From Treponema sp. (GTDB lineage: Bacteria; Spirochaetota; Spirochaetia; Treponematales; Treponemataceae), in the NCBI GenBank assembly GCA_004554075.1, contig SFOB01000004.1, forward strand, positions 62,001 to 126,000: 64,000 nt of DNA, written 5' to 3'. A program made the translations under genes and the position numbers. The notes beneath the pieces are model-generated. The model did no database searches. It worked only from the letters and a program-made list of their open reading frames with translations, and had not been told where the DNA came from. Below are positions 32,323 through 41,018 of this stretch, piece after piece (the stretch's first letter is position 1; the number at the start of each line of letters is the position of its first letter).

Positions 32323-34473
32323 ATGCAAGAACGTTTTTTCAACCGTGAGCTCAGCTGGCTTGAATTTAATGCCCGCGTTTTATTTCAGGGACTCAACAAA
32401 GACTTGCCTCTGCTGGAGAGACTTCAGTTTCTTTCTATTGTTACTTCCAATTTTGATGAATTTTTCCAGGTGCGCGTTGCCGCTATAAAACGTCTTCTTG
32501 CAGAAAATCCGGGCTTTGTGGATGTTTCAGGTCTCACACCCCAGATGGTCTATACATCAGTTGCTGCCCGTGCACATCAGATAATCCGTAGCCAGCAGGA
32601 ATGCCTTATGTCAGATATTCTGCCGGCTCTTGCAAATGAAGGTCTGGTTTATATTACACCTATGCAGTATACCCAGCAGCAGTCGGAATATTTGAGCGGT
32701 GTCTTTAATTCTGATATTTTTCCTCTGCTGACTCCTTTGCGTACTGATACAGAGGCTTTTCCTCATATTAAAAATCTTACGACCTATGCAGCCTTCCGTC
32801 TGGCTCCTATTGCCGGAATTAAAATGGCAAGCGGCTCAGAAGAGTTTCGTGGTGACGGGGATGCTCCCCGCATTGCTCTTGTTGAGATTCCGGATGGCAT
32901 TCCAAATATTTACTGGCTGGCAGGAAATGGAAACGCAGGGGCTGGGGGCAGCGGTTCGGGCCGTCAGTTTGCCCTTTTGCAGGATGTAGTTGCCGCTTTT
33001 GGTACTAAGCTTTTCCCCGGCTTTGAAGTAGAAGAGACTCTGCTTTTTAAGGTTACCCGAGATGCAGACTTTGCCGTAGATGAGGATGCAGGTAAGAACT
33101 TTATTCACGCTATGGAAGATGTTCTGATTCAGAGAAAATCTTCCTTTCCGGTCCAGATGACCTGTAATGCTTCGAGTACAAAGATCCAGAAATTTCTGAT
33201 GGAAAAGCTGGAACTTAAAGAAGAAGATGTTTACCGTGTAGATCAGATTATAAATCCGGGTGACCTTATGGAACTGCGCGAAGCAGATGAGGATGGTTCT
33301 ATGAGTTTTGAGAGCTGGGAGCATTTTTACCCGGCTGATTTACCGGAAGAAGAACCTTACTGGGATACACTTAAGCTGCACGATAAAATCCTTCATGTTC
33401 CATACGAGAGTTACGACCCTGTTGTTAAATTTATTTCTGATGCAGCAGATGACGATGATGTCCTTGCAATCAAAATGACTTTGTACAGAACCGGCAGAAA
33501 CTCTCCGATTATCGATGCTCTGGAAAGGGCTGCACAGAGAGGTAAGCAGGTCGTTGTTCTGGTTGAGCTTAAGGCCCGCTTTGATGAAGAGCGTAACATT
33601 GCCTGGGCTAACGAACTTGAGCAGGCCGGCGTTACTGTAATTTATGGACTTGTAAATCTTAAGGTTCATGCAAAAATTTTAATGGTGATTCGCCGCGAAA
33701 GTGATACAATCCGCCGTTATGTTCATCTTGCAACTGGAAACTATAATACTAAAACTGCAAAGCTTTATTCTGATATTTCTCTCTTTACCGCTAATCCGCA
33801 GATTGCAAATGATGCAACCCTTTTCTTTAATCTTGTAACAGGCTATTCAACTCTGCAGAACATGAACTGTCTTTCCATGGCTCCGGTTACAATTAAGTCT
33901 CGCCTCATTGCAATGATAAACCGCGAGATTGAAAGAAGTACTTCGGAAAACCCTGGACTCATTATTGCCAAGATGAACAGCCTTACTCACGAGGAAGTAA
34001 TTTCTGCTTTGTATAAGGCAAGTCAGGCTGGTGTTCGTGTACTTTTGAACATTCGCGGAATCTGCATGCTGGTTCCTGGAGTAGAGGGACTTAGTGAAAA
34101 TATCCGGGTGGTTTCTATTGTAGACCGCTACCTTGAGCACTCGCGAATCTTCTATTTCCAGAATGGCGGCACACCGGAACTTTATTGTTCTTCTGCAGAC
34201 TGGATGAACCGCAACCTGGACCGCCGCATTGAGCTCATGTTCCCTATTCTGGATAAGGCTGCCTTTGAAGATGTAAAATCAATTCTGGATACTTACTTTG
34301 CCGACAATACAAGGGCTATGGAATTGCAGCAGAACGGAAGCTGGACTCCGGTTGAACGTGGTAAGAAAGAAGAACCTCTTCGTGCCCAGGAAGTGCTTTA
34401 TAAAAAATATAAAGAGCTGGAAGAAAAAAAGCCCGTGTCCGGCGAAACGAAATTTGAAGTGAGAAGAAAATAA
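32323..34473 (+). CDS. ppk: Polyphosphate kinase 1
   Basis: This 716-residue PPK1 builds polyphosphate from ATP. The N-terminus FFNRELSWLEFNARVLFQ is canonical. The catalytic histidine region KVHAKILMVIRR, the phospholipase-D-like second site NRNLDRRIELMFPI and YRTGRNSPI are present. I start at ATG 32323, which has AGGAGG 8 nt upstream; the longer frame from 32275 reads through a repeat. It follows ppx on the same strand. Confidence 0.97.
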   Translation: MQERFFNRELSWLEFNARVLFQGLNKDLPLLERLQFLSIVTSNFDEFFQVRVAAIKRLLAENPGFVDVSGLTPQMVYTSVAARAHQIIRSQQECLMSDILPALANEGLVYITPMQYTQQQSEYLSGVFNSDIFPLLTPLRTDTEAFPHIKNLTTYAAFRLAPIAGIKMASGSEEFRGDGDAPRIALVEIPDGIPNIYWLAGNGNAGAGGSGSGRQFALLQDVVAAFGTKLFPGFEVEETLLFKVTRDADFAVDEDAGKNFIHAMEDVLIQRKSSFPVQMTCNASSTKIQKFLMEKLELKEEDVYRVDQIINPGDLMELREADEDGSMSFESWEHFYPADLPEEEPYWDTLKLHDKILHVPYESYDPVVKFISDAADDDDVLAIKMTLYRTGRNSPIIDALERAAQRGKQVVVLVELKARFDEERNIAWANELEQAGVTVIYGLVNLKVHAKILMVIRRESDTIRRYVHLATGNYNTKTAKLYSDISLFTANPQIANDATLFFNLVTGYSTLQNMNCLSMAPVTIKSRLIAMINREIERSTSENPGLIIAKMNSLTHEEVISALYKASQAGVRVLLNIRGICMLVPGVEGLSENIRVVSIVDRYLEHSRIFYFQNGGTPELYCSSADWMNRNLDRRIELMFPILDKAAFEDVKSILDTYFADNTRAMELQQNGSWTPVERGKKEEPLRAQEVLYKKYKELEEKKPVSGETKFEVRRK

Positions 34474-34494
34474 ATAAAGAGAATCTTAAGAATC

Positions 34495-35106
34495 TCAGAC
34501 TATAACGCTGCCCTGTCGGAGAACTTTGACCTTGCCGTTTTCGAGCATGACCAGAGTTGAAGGCAGGGCTCCTTTTTTGTCTCCGTCGTCTATTATGAGG
34601 TCGGCTTCGCTGGAGAACTCTGAGCTTATGGCGTCGGGGGTGTCGAGGACCGGCTGACCGCTGCGGTTTACGCTGGTGCTGAAAATCGGAGCTTGGCAAC
34701 GGGAAATTATTTCGCGGAGCCATGCGTCGCCAGGGCAGCGGAAGGCTACGGTGCGGGTCTCGGGGATGGCTGTGGCTGCGAGAGGTGAGTTTTCTTTTAT
34801 GTGGACTATGATTGTAAGGGCCCCCGGCCATTTAGAAAGAAGCTCTGGCGGGATAAGGTCATCTGTGTAGAGGCGCAGATCTTCCGGGCGGGCAATCAGC
34901 TGGATCAGTGGCTTTGTTTCTGAGCGGCCTTTTATGGCGCGGATTTTTGCGTCGGTTTCGAAAGGGGCTGTGGCGACGGCTGCCTTCAGGTCAACAATTC
35001 CGCTGAAGCCGTAGACTGTGTCGGTTGGAATTATTACTATGCCGCCTTTGCGGAGTACGGCTGCGGTTTCTTCTATAGATGACGGGTCTGATTTTTTGAG
35101 AATCAT
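34495..35106 (-). CDS. tsaC: L-threonylcarbamoyladenylate synthase (Sua5/YrdC family)
   Basis: This 203-residue YrdC-fold enzyme activates threonylcarbamate for t6A modification of tRNA. Typical segments are GGIVIIPTDTVYGFSG, IRAIKGRSETKPLIQL, WPGALTIIV and STSVNRSGQP. It lacks the extra C-terminal Sua5 domain. Its ATG overlaps the stop of the upstream histidine phosphatase gene by 4 nt, so they are translated together. Confidence 0.92.
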   Translation of the reverse strand: MILKKSDPSSIEETAAVLRKGGIVIIPTDTVYGFSGIVDLKAAVATAPFETDAKIRAIKGRSETKPLIQLIARPEDLRLYTDDLIPPELLSKWPGALTIIVHIKENSPLAATAIPETRTVAFRCPGDAWLREIISRCQAPIFSTSVNRSGQPVLDTPDAISSEFSSEADLIIDDGDKKGALPSTLVMLENGKVKVLRQGSVIV

Positions 35107-35744
35107 TTTGAGGCTCCTGTGTAAGGATTTGTGTGAACTTCGTCTTCGGCGGTTTTTGTCCAGTGGCTGCCGTCGAAGGTGTATACTGCTTCCTCGCAGT
35201 TTCCCTTGAGTCCACTGCCCCAGAAGTTATCAACTCCGTGTCCATCCAGATAGCACATCATACCGGCTAAAAGGGCTCCATGGGCTACAATCATAATGCG
35301 GGAATTCGGTTTTGTCTTTTGAAGGGGTTCAATAACTGTCTGAACAAATTCTTTTGTGCGCTTGCAGACAGATTGGAAAGTTTCTCCTCCCTCCGGCGGC
35401 TGGTAGCGGCCAGGTTCTGTGAAAAAGTATTTTCTTGGATGGTCTGTGTTAATCCAGTCATCATAGGGAAGTCCTTCAAGACCACCAAAGCTTATTTCTG
35501 TCAGCAGCTGATTTTTGATTATAGGATAAGTTTTATGACCACGGATAAGGCAGGCTGTCTCGTAGGCGCGGCTAAGAGGGGAAGAATAAATGCAGTCAAA
35601 ATCAAGACCTTCTGAGTCCAGGCGTTTGCCCAGTTCTGCTGCCAGAATTCGGCCCTTTTCGTTGAGATCAATATCCTGTGCACCCTGAAAGCGTTTTTGT
35701 GCATTCCAGTCTGTAGTGCCGTGGCGTACTATGTAAAGTTCCAT
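35103..35744 (-). CDS. Histidine phosphatase family protein
   Basis: This 213-residue protein has the RHG motif (YIVRHGTTDWNAQKRFQG), the second arginine in SSPLSRAYETA, and VAHGALLAG with the second histidine. It belongs to the cofactor-independent-type phosphatase branch related to phosphoglycerate mutase, CobC and GpmB. The substrate cannot be fixed. AGGAAG precedes the ATG. It overlaps tsaC by 4 nt. Confidence 0.9.
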   Translation of the reverse strand: MELYIVRHGTTDWNAQKRFQGAQDIDLNEKGRILAAELGKRLDSEGLDFDCIYSSPLSRAYETACLIRGHKTYPIIKNQLLTEISFGGLEGLPYDDWINTDHPRKYFFTEPGRYQPPEGGETFQSVCKRTKEFVQTVIEPLQKTKPNSRIMIVAHGALLAGMMCYLDGHGVDNFWGSGLKGNCEEAVYTFDGSHWTKTAEDEVHTNPYTGASK

Positions 35745-35753
35745 AATATCTTC

Positions 35754-37838
35754 CTAAAAGCGGAGCCGGCGCAGATGGGTAATCCGGCTTACTAAAAAGT
35801 TTTCAATTTCTTTTGTCGGTTCAACTTCAAAACGCATAACTGCCTCGCCCGGCTGTTTTGAAATGCCAAGCGGATGGCCGACGATTGTAAAGAAGTTTCC
35901 TTTGCCGTCTGCAGTCGGCATCTGAAGTTCCATCATATCTTCATCTTTTACTGCAGCTTCAATTAAGTGTACCTTGCCCGAAAAATCCATTCCATCTGCT
36001 TCAAGAATTTCTGTACGGACAGCAGCGGTTTTCAACTGGTTTTCTGAAAGAATGAGGCGGCTGGAAATTCTGTGGGTAAGGCTTTCCTTAAGCTGCTTTT
36101 CCATATCCTGAGAAGCAAGGCTTGCTTTTAACTTTTTGAGAAGTTTATCTGCTTCAGGTACAGAAGTTTTTTTTGTTTCGGTATCAGAGACCGCAGAAAG
36201 TTTTGCTGTGATTTTATGGCCGTCTCGTAAAAGCGGGAAGCTTGAAAACTCTGACTTAGTTTCCGAAGATTTGACGTTGCCCAAGAACTCAAGGGAACTT
36301 TCAGAAATAAATTCAGAAATATCCTGACCGGTCGGAATGCTCAAAAGATAGATTCCTTCTGCAAGCTTTTCCTTTATGTATTTCTGAATGTTAGGATTTT
36401 TCTCGACAAGAGAAATATTATTTTCGCGAACCTTGAGAACATAGCCGTGGTAAAGCATTGCAGAGGAGTAGGAGTTATACCATTCTGTTATGTTGATTTT
36501 AAGGTTCTGTGGAATCTGATAATTTGTGTAATTGGAAATACAATCAAAAATTGTATCCGGATTCCAGCCTGCATCAAAGCCGTTTGCGACAGACTGTCTT
36601 GTAATTTCAAACTCAGTTACTACGCCGCATTTTTTGATCATCATAAAATCAGTTAGAGGAAGCAGCATGGAAAGCGGAAGACCCGGGAGGAGGGTAACAG
36701 TAAAGGTAGAATCAAGATTCAAAACTTTTGGAAGATTGCTGTCTGCCTGAGATATTGAAACAGTTACTGCTGCAGCCTTAAAAAGCTCTTCATCATTTTC
36801 TGTTTTTCCAAGTTTCTGCAAAAGCCCGAACTCCATTGCACAGTCAATCATGCGGTCCAGGAGTTCTGCATTCTGTTCAGCATCACTTCCTGCTTCCTGA
36901 CGTGCTGCTTCGAGAATCATGCTGAAGCGGCTTTTTCTGGCAAGAGCGCTTCCGTCTGCAGTGTGTGTGCCGGCTAAAAAGGCAAGACGAAGAATTGCAG
37001 AGCGGGTAAAACCGGTATCTGGAATTGAAAAAAGACAGTCGAGCAAAAGCTGGGCTTCTTTTTTAAGTCCGTCGCGGCTGAAGCGGGAAACTGCAGCGGC
37101 ACATAAAAGGGCATACTGCTGAGGCTCGCTGAGGGCAGCAAAAGCTTTAAGACGGGATGCTTCCAGAACATAACCTTTTTCATTTTCTGTAACAAGAGAA
37201 AGATTTATAAAGGCAGTTGTCAAAAGTTGAAGAAGTTTTTCTTTATCCGGGAAGATTTCTGCAAGGCGGTTCTTGTCGTTCTTTTTGATTGTGCCGTCAG
37301 ACTTGCAGGAAATGCCACGGATTTTTATATAAGAAATATAAGCAGAAAGCAGATTTGGTGAAATAGTAAAAGTGTCTTCTGTTGAAAGTGAAGCAACTTT
37401 GAAATCCGGGAAAATAATTTTTGAATCAAGATAAGGAGTAAGAGCTTCTCGGAGCAGGGGATTAATTGCCAGAAAAGTGCGTCCGGAAAGTTCATCTTTG
37501 TCGGTATAAATCAGAAGGCGTTCTGTAAGATTAATGATTTCGGCGTAAAGCTCTGTTACGGCATAAGTGCCGGAGAAAAACTGAACCAGTGTCTCCTGGG
37601 AAGCCTTTGGAATCAGAGAGAGGGCAGTCAAAATTTCAACATCAAAAGAGTCCATGAGAATGAGGAGACTTTTAAGGTTTTCTTCGCGGCGGATAAAGCT
37701 TGCAAGCTGCTCGGTGAGGCGCTGCTTGTTGTAGGGTGTTTTTATTTCACCCAGGTAGAGGCGCATTGTGTTGAAAAACTGTTTGTCTGGAAGAGATGCA
37801 ATTGCTTCCTGCCAGCGTGAAATGTCCTGGTTAATCAT
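35754..37838 (-). CDS. XPB-associated protein (helicase-associated domain)
   Basis: This 694-residue protein is encoded right behind XPB, overlapping it by 8 nt. Its helical N-terminal half (LxxL-rich, ILMDSFDVEILTALSLIP) and the region around 380-480 (FTVTLLPGLPLSMLLPLTDF ... AMLYHGYVLKV) resemble the helicase-associated/Ssl2 N-terminal-like proteins found beside bacterial XPB. No catalytic motif is visible. It probably regulates or loads the helicase, much as other proteins do for eukaryotic XPB. The family call rests mostly on context and general resemblance. Confidence 0.65.
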   Translation of the reverse strand: MINQDISRWQEAIASLPDKQFFNTMRLYLGEIKTPYNKQRLTEQLASFIRREENLKSLLILMDSFDVEILTALSLIPKASQETLVQFFSGTYAVTELYAEIINLTERLLIYTDKDELSGRTFLAINPLLREALTPYLDSKIIFPDFKVASLSTEDTFTISPNLLSAYISYIKIRGISCKSDGTIKKNDKNRLAEIFPDKEKLLQLLTTAFINLSLVTENEKGYVLEASRLKAFAALSEPQQYALLCAAAVSRFSRDGLKKEAQLLLDCLFSIPDTGFTRSAILRLAFLAGTHTADGSALARKSRFSMILEAARQEAGSDAEQNAELLDRMIDCAMEFGLLQKLGKTENDEELFKAAAVTVSISQADSNLPKVLNLDSTFTVTLLPGLPLSMLLPLTDFMMIKKCGVVTEFEITRQSVANGFDAGWNPDTIFDCISNYTNYQIPQNLKINITEWYNSYSSAMLYHGYVLKVRENNISLVEKNPNIQKYIKEKLAEGIYLLSIPTGQDISEFISESSLEFLGNVKSSETKSEFSSFPLLRDGHKITAKLSAVSDTETKKTSVPEADKLLKKLKASLASQDMEKQLKESLTHRISSRLILSENQLKTAAVRTEILEADGMDFSGKVHLIEAAVKDEDMMELQMPTADGKGNFFTIVGHPLGISKQPGEAVMRFEVEPTKEIENFLVSRITHLRRLRF

Positions 37839-39576
37839 CGAGGTTCAGCTCCCCGTCGTATCTGACAATTTTATATTCATAGCCCTGTTCTGCAAGAAAC
37901 TTCTGGCGGTTAGAGCCGAATTCTTCTTCTACAGTGCTGCGGGTAATCAAAGTGAAAAAACGGGATTTTCTTTCTTTCGGGCGGAGGATGCGGCCCAGTC
38001 TCTGGGCTTCTTCCTGACGGCTGCCGAAGGTTCCGCTTACCTGAATTGCAAGGGATGCATCCGGCAAGTCTATCGCAAAGTTTGCAACCTTTGAAACAAC
38101 AAGTACACGGATTTTTCCTTCGCGGAAATCCTGGTAGATTCTGTCGCGTTCGGCGGTTGGTGTTTTACCTGTGATTATAGGACAGCCTAGTTCCTTTACA
38201 ATTTCATCCAGTTGCTGAAGGTATTGCCCGATTACAAGAATTTTATCTTCCGGGTAGTGCTCAATAATTTGACTAACTACCGGTAGTTTGTCTGGATTCA
38301 TGCTTGCGATTTTATGTTTTTCACGGACACCCGCAACTGCGTAATCAATTTCCTGTGAAGCCGGAAGATCTATTCGTACTTCAATACATTCTGCGCTTGC
38401 AATCCACTGGTCGCGTTCAAGTTCCTTCCATGGAACATCGTAACGCTTTGGACCAACTAAACTGAAAACGTAGCCTTCGCAGCCGTCTTCGCGGACAAGA
38501 GTTGCGGTGAGGCCTACTCGGCGAACAGCCTGCAGATCTGCAACAACGCGGAAAACAGGAGCCGGCAGCATGTGAACTTCATCGTAAATAATTAGTCCCC
38601 ACGGACGTTCATGGAAAATCGAGAAGTGTGGGTAAGGTCCTTCTTTGTTTGGTCTCCATGTAAGCACCTGGTAGGTTGCAACAGTGACCTGTTTTATTGT
38701 CTTTGATTCACCTGAGTATTCAGCGATCTGGTCTCGGGTCAGGTTAGTTTTGTCTAAGAGTTCGTCTATCCACTGGTGAACGGCAGAGATGTTTGTCGTG
38801 ATAATCAGGGTAGAAGTTTTGAGCATGTCCATGATTGTCATGCCCACGATTGTTTTGCCCGCGCCGCATGGCAGTACAATTGTACCGAATCCCGTTCCAG
38901 GTCCTTTGTCTCCTACAAGCGCGCGGGCAGCGCCACTCTGGTACTCGCGGATTTCAAGAGGTCGGCCGGATGCTGTTGTTTCGCGGAGGGAAACTTCGAG
39001 AGGCTCTCCATCAATAAGTGCAACTTCATCTTTTACCGGCCAGCCTGCCTGAAGCAGAAGCTGCTTGATTGTACCGCGGTCTGTAAGCTTTAGAAGGAAA
39101 GAAAACTGTGGAGCAGTTTCGTCACTGTCGAGTGTAGCAGTCAGCATTTTTTTTACCGAATGATTTGCGGCAATTTCTTTATATATAGGAAGTGAGTCTG
39201 CAACAAGATAAAGATTGTGTTCTATGATTTTTTCTGCGGAACCTTCTTTTACAGGAACTTCGATATCCGGTCCTTCAATCAGCTTGATTTTTCCAAAACG
39301 GCTTGAGGTTTCCTTGAGCCAGGCAATTACCGACTGAGGCACATCATAGCGGGCATATTTTTGAAGCACGGCTGCAGCGTCATCTGCGGAAAAGCCAGCA
39401 GAGGCAGCGTTCCAGAGTGAAAGCGGAGTAAGTCTGTATGTATGAAGATGTTCAGGAGATTTTTCCAGCTCAGCAAAAGGAATGAGCGCATTGCGGCATT
39501 CTTCAGCCAGCGGCGCATGCACATCCAGCAGCAGCGAGCGGTCTCCCTGAACAATCAATGGATTTTCATAATTCAT
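37831..39576 (-). CDS. XPB/ERCC3-type DNA helicase
   Basis: This 581-residue superfamily 2 helicase resembles eukaryotic XPB. It has an N-terminal damage-recognition-like region, Walker A LPCGAGKTIVG, IYDEVHMLPA, the XPB-specific RED motif (TLVREDGCEG), and the C-terminal helicase motifs ending in QRLGRILRP. It should unwind or distort DNA during repair. A TATAAT box ends 11 nt before the ATG with no Shine-Dalgarno, so the leader would be about 4 nt. The partner gene overlaps its 3' end. Confidence 0.93.
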   Translation of the reverse strand: MNYENPLIVQGDRSLLLDVHAPLAEECRNALIPFAELEKSPEHLHTYRLTPLSLWNAASAGFSADDAAAVLQKYARYDVPQSVIAWLKETSSRFGKIKLIEGPDIEVPVKEGSAEKIIEHNLYLVADSLPIYKEIAANHSVKKMLTATLDSDETAPQFSFLLKLTDRGTIKQLLLQAGWPVKDEVALIDGEPLEVSLRETTASGRPLEIREYQSGAARALVGDKGPGTGFGTIVLPCGAGKTIVGMTIMDMLKTSTLIITTNISAVHQWIDELLDKTNLTRDQIAEYSGESKTIKQVTVATYQVLTWRPNKEGPYPHFSIFHERPWGLIIYDEVHMLPAPVFRVVADLQAVRRVGLTATLVREDGCEGYVFSLVGPKRYDVPWKELERDQWIASAECIEVRIDLPASQEIDYAVAGVREKHKIASMNPDKLPVVSQIIEHYPEDKILVIGQYLQQLDEIVKELGCPIITGKTPTAERDRIYQDFREGKIRVLVVSKVANFAIDLPDASLAIQVSGTFGSRQEEAQRLGRILRPKERKSRFFTLITRSTVEEEFGSNRQKFLAEQGYEYKIVRYDGELNLDD

Positions 39577-39747
39577 CGCAACAGACGATTATATCAAAAA
39601 TAAAAGGATTATAGAACAAGGAATGAAAAAAAACTGCATTCCAGAAAAGTTATTTCTGCTGAAAAAAATAATTGAAAGTTTGAATAAAATTAACCAAAAA
39701 CTTCCTTTTTTATGAAGGTTTGCACAATTATATATATGGAGGAAAAA

Positions 39748-40617
39748 ATGGAATTAGAAGAACTGGGTCCAGTGCAATATAGCAGGCAGATGCAAAAAAG
39801 ACTGGTGGAGTTAAGAAGCCTGTTTCGGGGAATGACTGAAAGATTACAAAATACGCCCTCCGGGCATCTTAGGATTTCACAAAGAAAGGGCCATCCCGAG
39901 TTTTATCACGTAACAGAAAATGGTGTTTCACGAGGACATTATATTCCGGCAGCCAGAAAGGAACTTGCTTTACAACTTGCACAGAAGGATTATGATGAAA
40001 AATTGGTAAAACTTCTTCGACGGGAAATATGGAATCTGGAAAATTATCTGCGGTTGACTGCTGATGGTAATCCATATCAGAAATTGTATGAGGGGCTCTG
40101 TTCTGCGAGACAATCACTTATCGAATCTGTGACTTTGTCTGATTGTGAGTATGCAGAGCAATGGAAATTGATGATTGAGCAGGATTCTGGAAATAAGGGT
40201 GAAGAACTTCCTTTTGCGGAGGATTCTCATACGTATTACACAGCAAATGGAGAACGTGTACGTTCAAAGTCTGAGGTAATTATTGCAGATTATCTTTTAC
40301 GAAATGGAGTACCCTACAAATATGAGATTCCGTTGAAATTGAAGCGTGAAAGCTTGCGTGGAAACGGGGGTGCAGAATGGGTGACTTTTCATCCAGATTT
40401 TATCTGTCTGAATGTGCAGACACGCGGGGAGTTTTACTGGGAACATTTTGGAAAAATGGATGATTCAGATTATAAAGATAATGCCGTTGGAAAACTTAAT
40501 CTGTATGCAGAGAATGGTTTTCTTCCGGGACGTAATTTCATTTATACAATGGAATCTGGGGAGGAAAGCCTGGATACAAGGGTTGTGGAAAAGATGATAA
40601 AGGAGTTCTTAGTGTGA
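39748..40617 (+). CDS. PD-(D/E)XK-like nuclease domain protein, unknown
   Basis: This 289-residue protein has a helical N-terminal half and a C-terminal nuclease-like domain. E176 (SKSEVIIADYLL), D217 (FHPDFI) and E232 in YWEHFGKMD match the order of restriction-endonuclease-fold residues, as in helicase-associated nuclease domains with the same YWEHFG motif. A later lysine (249) could serve as the basic residue. I start at ATG 39748 because GGAGG (39738-39742) is 5 nt upstream. It stands alone, preceding the palindrome array at 40701-40992; a defence or mobile-element role is a guess. Confidence 0.65.
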   Translation: MELEELGPVQYSRQMQKRLVELRSLFRGMTERLQNTPSGHLRISQRKGHPEFYHVTENGVSRGHYIPAARKELALQLAQKDYDEKLVKLLRREIWNLENYLRLTADGNPYQKLYEGLCSARQSLIESVTLSDCEYAEQWKLMIEQDSGNKGEELPFAEDSHTYYTANGERVRSKSEVIIADYLLRNGVPYKYEIPLKLKRESLRGNGGAEWVTFHPDFICLNVQTRGEFYWEHFGKMDDSDYKDNAVGKLNLYAENGFLPGRNFIYTMESGEESLDTRVVEKMIKEFLV

Positions 40618-41018
40618 TAGGCCTGAGTTATGGGGTGAGATGCGAAATATTGTGTTTTCAGTCTGAAAATTAGCTTTCTTTAAGTTTTAAGTCTTAAGAT
40701 TTCCGACAAAACTCCAGGGTGCTGTAATTTAGTCGGAAGTTTACCAGGCAAGATTTTGTATGAAAAGATAAAAATTCCGACAAAAAGGAGGGGGCTTGCG
40801 TTTTAGTCGGTATATTCTTTGAAAAATGACAGGTTTTGTAAGTGGAAAGATTGATTACAGGTGGAAAATCAGTGTGGGATTTCCGACAAAATAGGGGTAT
40901 ATGCCATTTTTGTCGGAAAAAATTGATTGTAAAGTGTGTTGAAAGACTAATAACTTCCGACAAAATCACGGGGTATGGCGATTTTGTCGGAAAAACTTGC
41001 CTTGCTTTTCAGTAATCC
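40618..41018. other. Gene-free gap holding the palindrome array
   Basis: No convincing gene lies in these 401 bp. Apart from the four palindromes, 40618-40700 is plain AT-rich sequence. A 91-codon minus-strand frame (40694-40969) reads through the repeats and looks like repeat-derived sequence. Confidence 0.6.
40701..40992. repeat. Array of four 38-bp palindromic repeats
   Basis: Units are at 40701-40738, 40775-40812, 40881-40918 and 40955-40992. Each begins TTCCGACAAAA and ends in GTCGGAA (GTCGGTA in unit 2), with a variable G-rich centre of about 16 bp; all are exactly 38 bp. Start-to-start distances are 74, 106 and 74 bp. The intervening sequences share a TTTGTA ... GAAAGA theme, so the larger unit is itself repeated. 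There are no cas genes and the centres differ, so this is not a CRISPR array. Confidence 0.8.

Noticed and set aside
40694..40969. Minus-strand 91-codon gene in the array
   Set aside because: It is a reading frame through the repeats, with no ribosome site and repeat-derived peptide segments.
40701..40992. CRISPR array (38-bp repeats with 36-bp spacers)
   Set aside because: The repeat centres differ from copy to copy, one spacer is 70 bp, spacers resemble each other and no cas gene is near.
40701..40992. Integron attC sites
   Set aside because: The ends are TTCCGAC/GTCGGAA rather than the RYYYAAC/GTTRRRY core, there are no cassettes between units, and no integrase is in the window.
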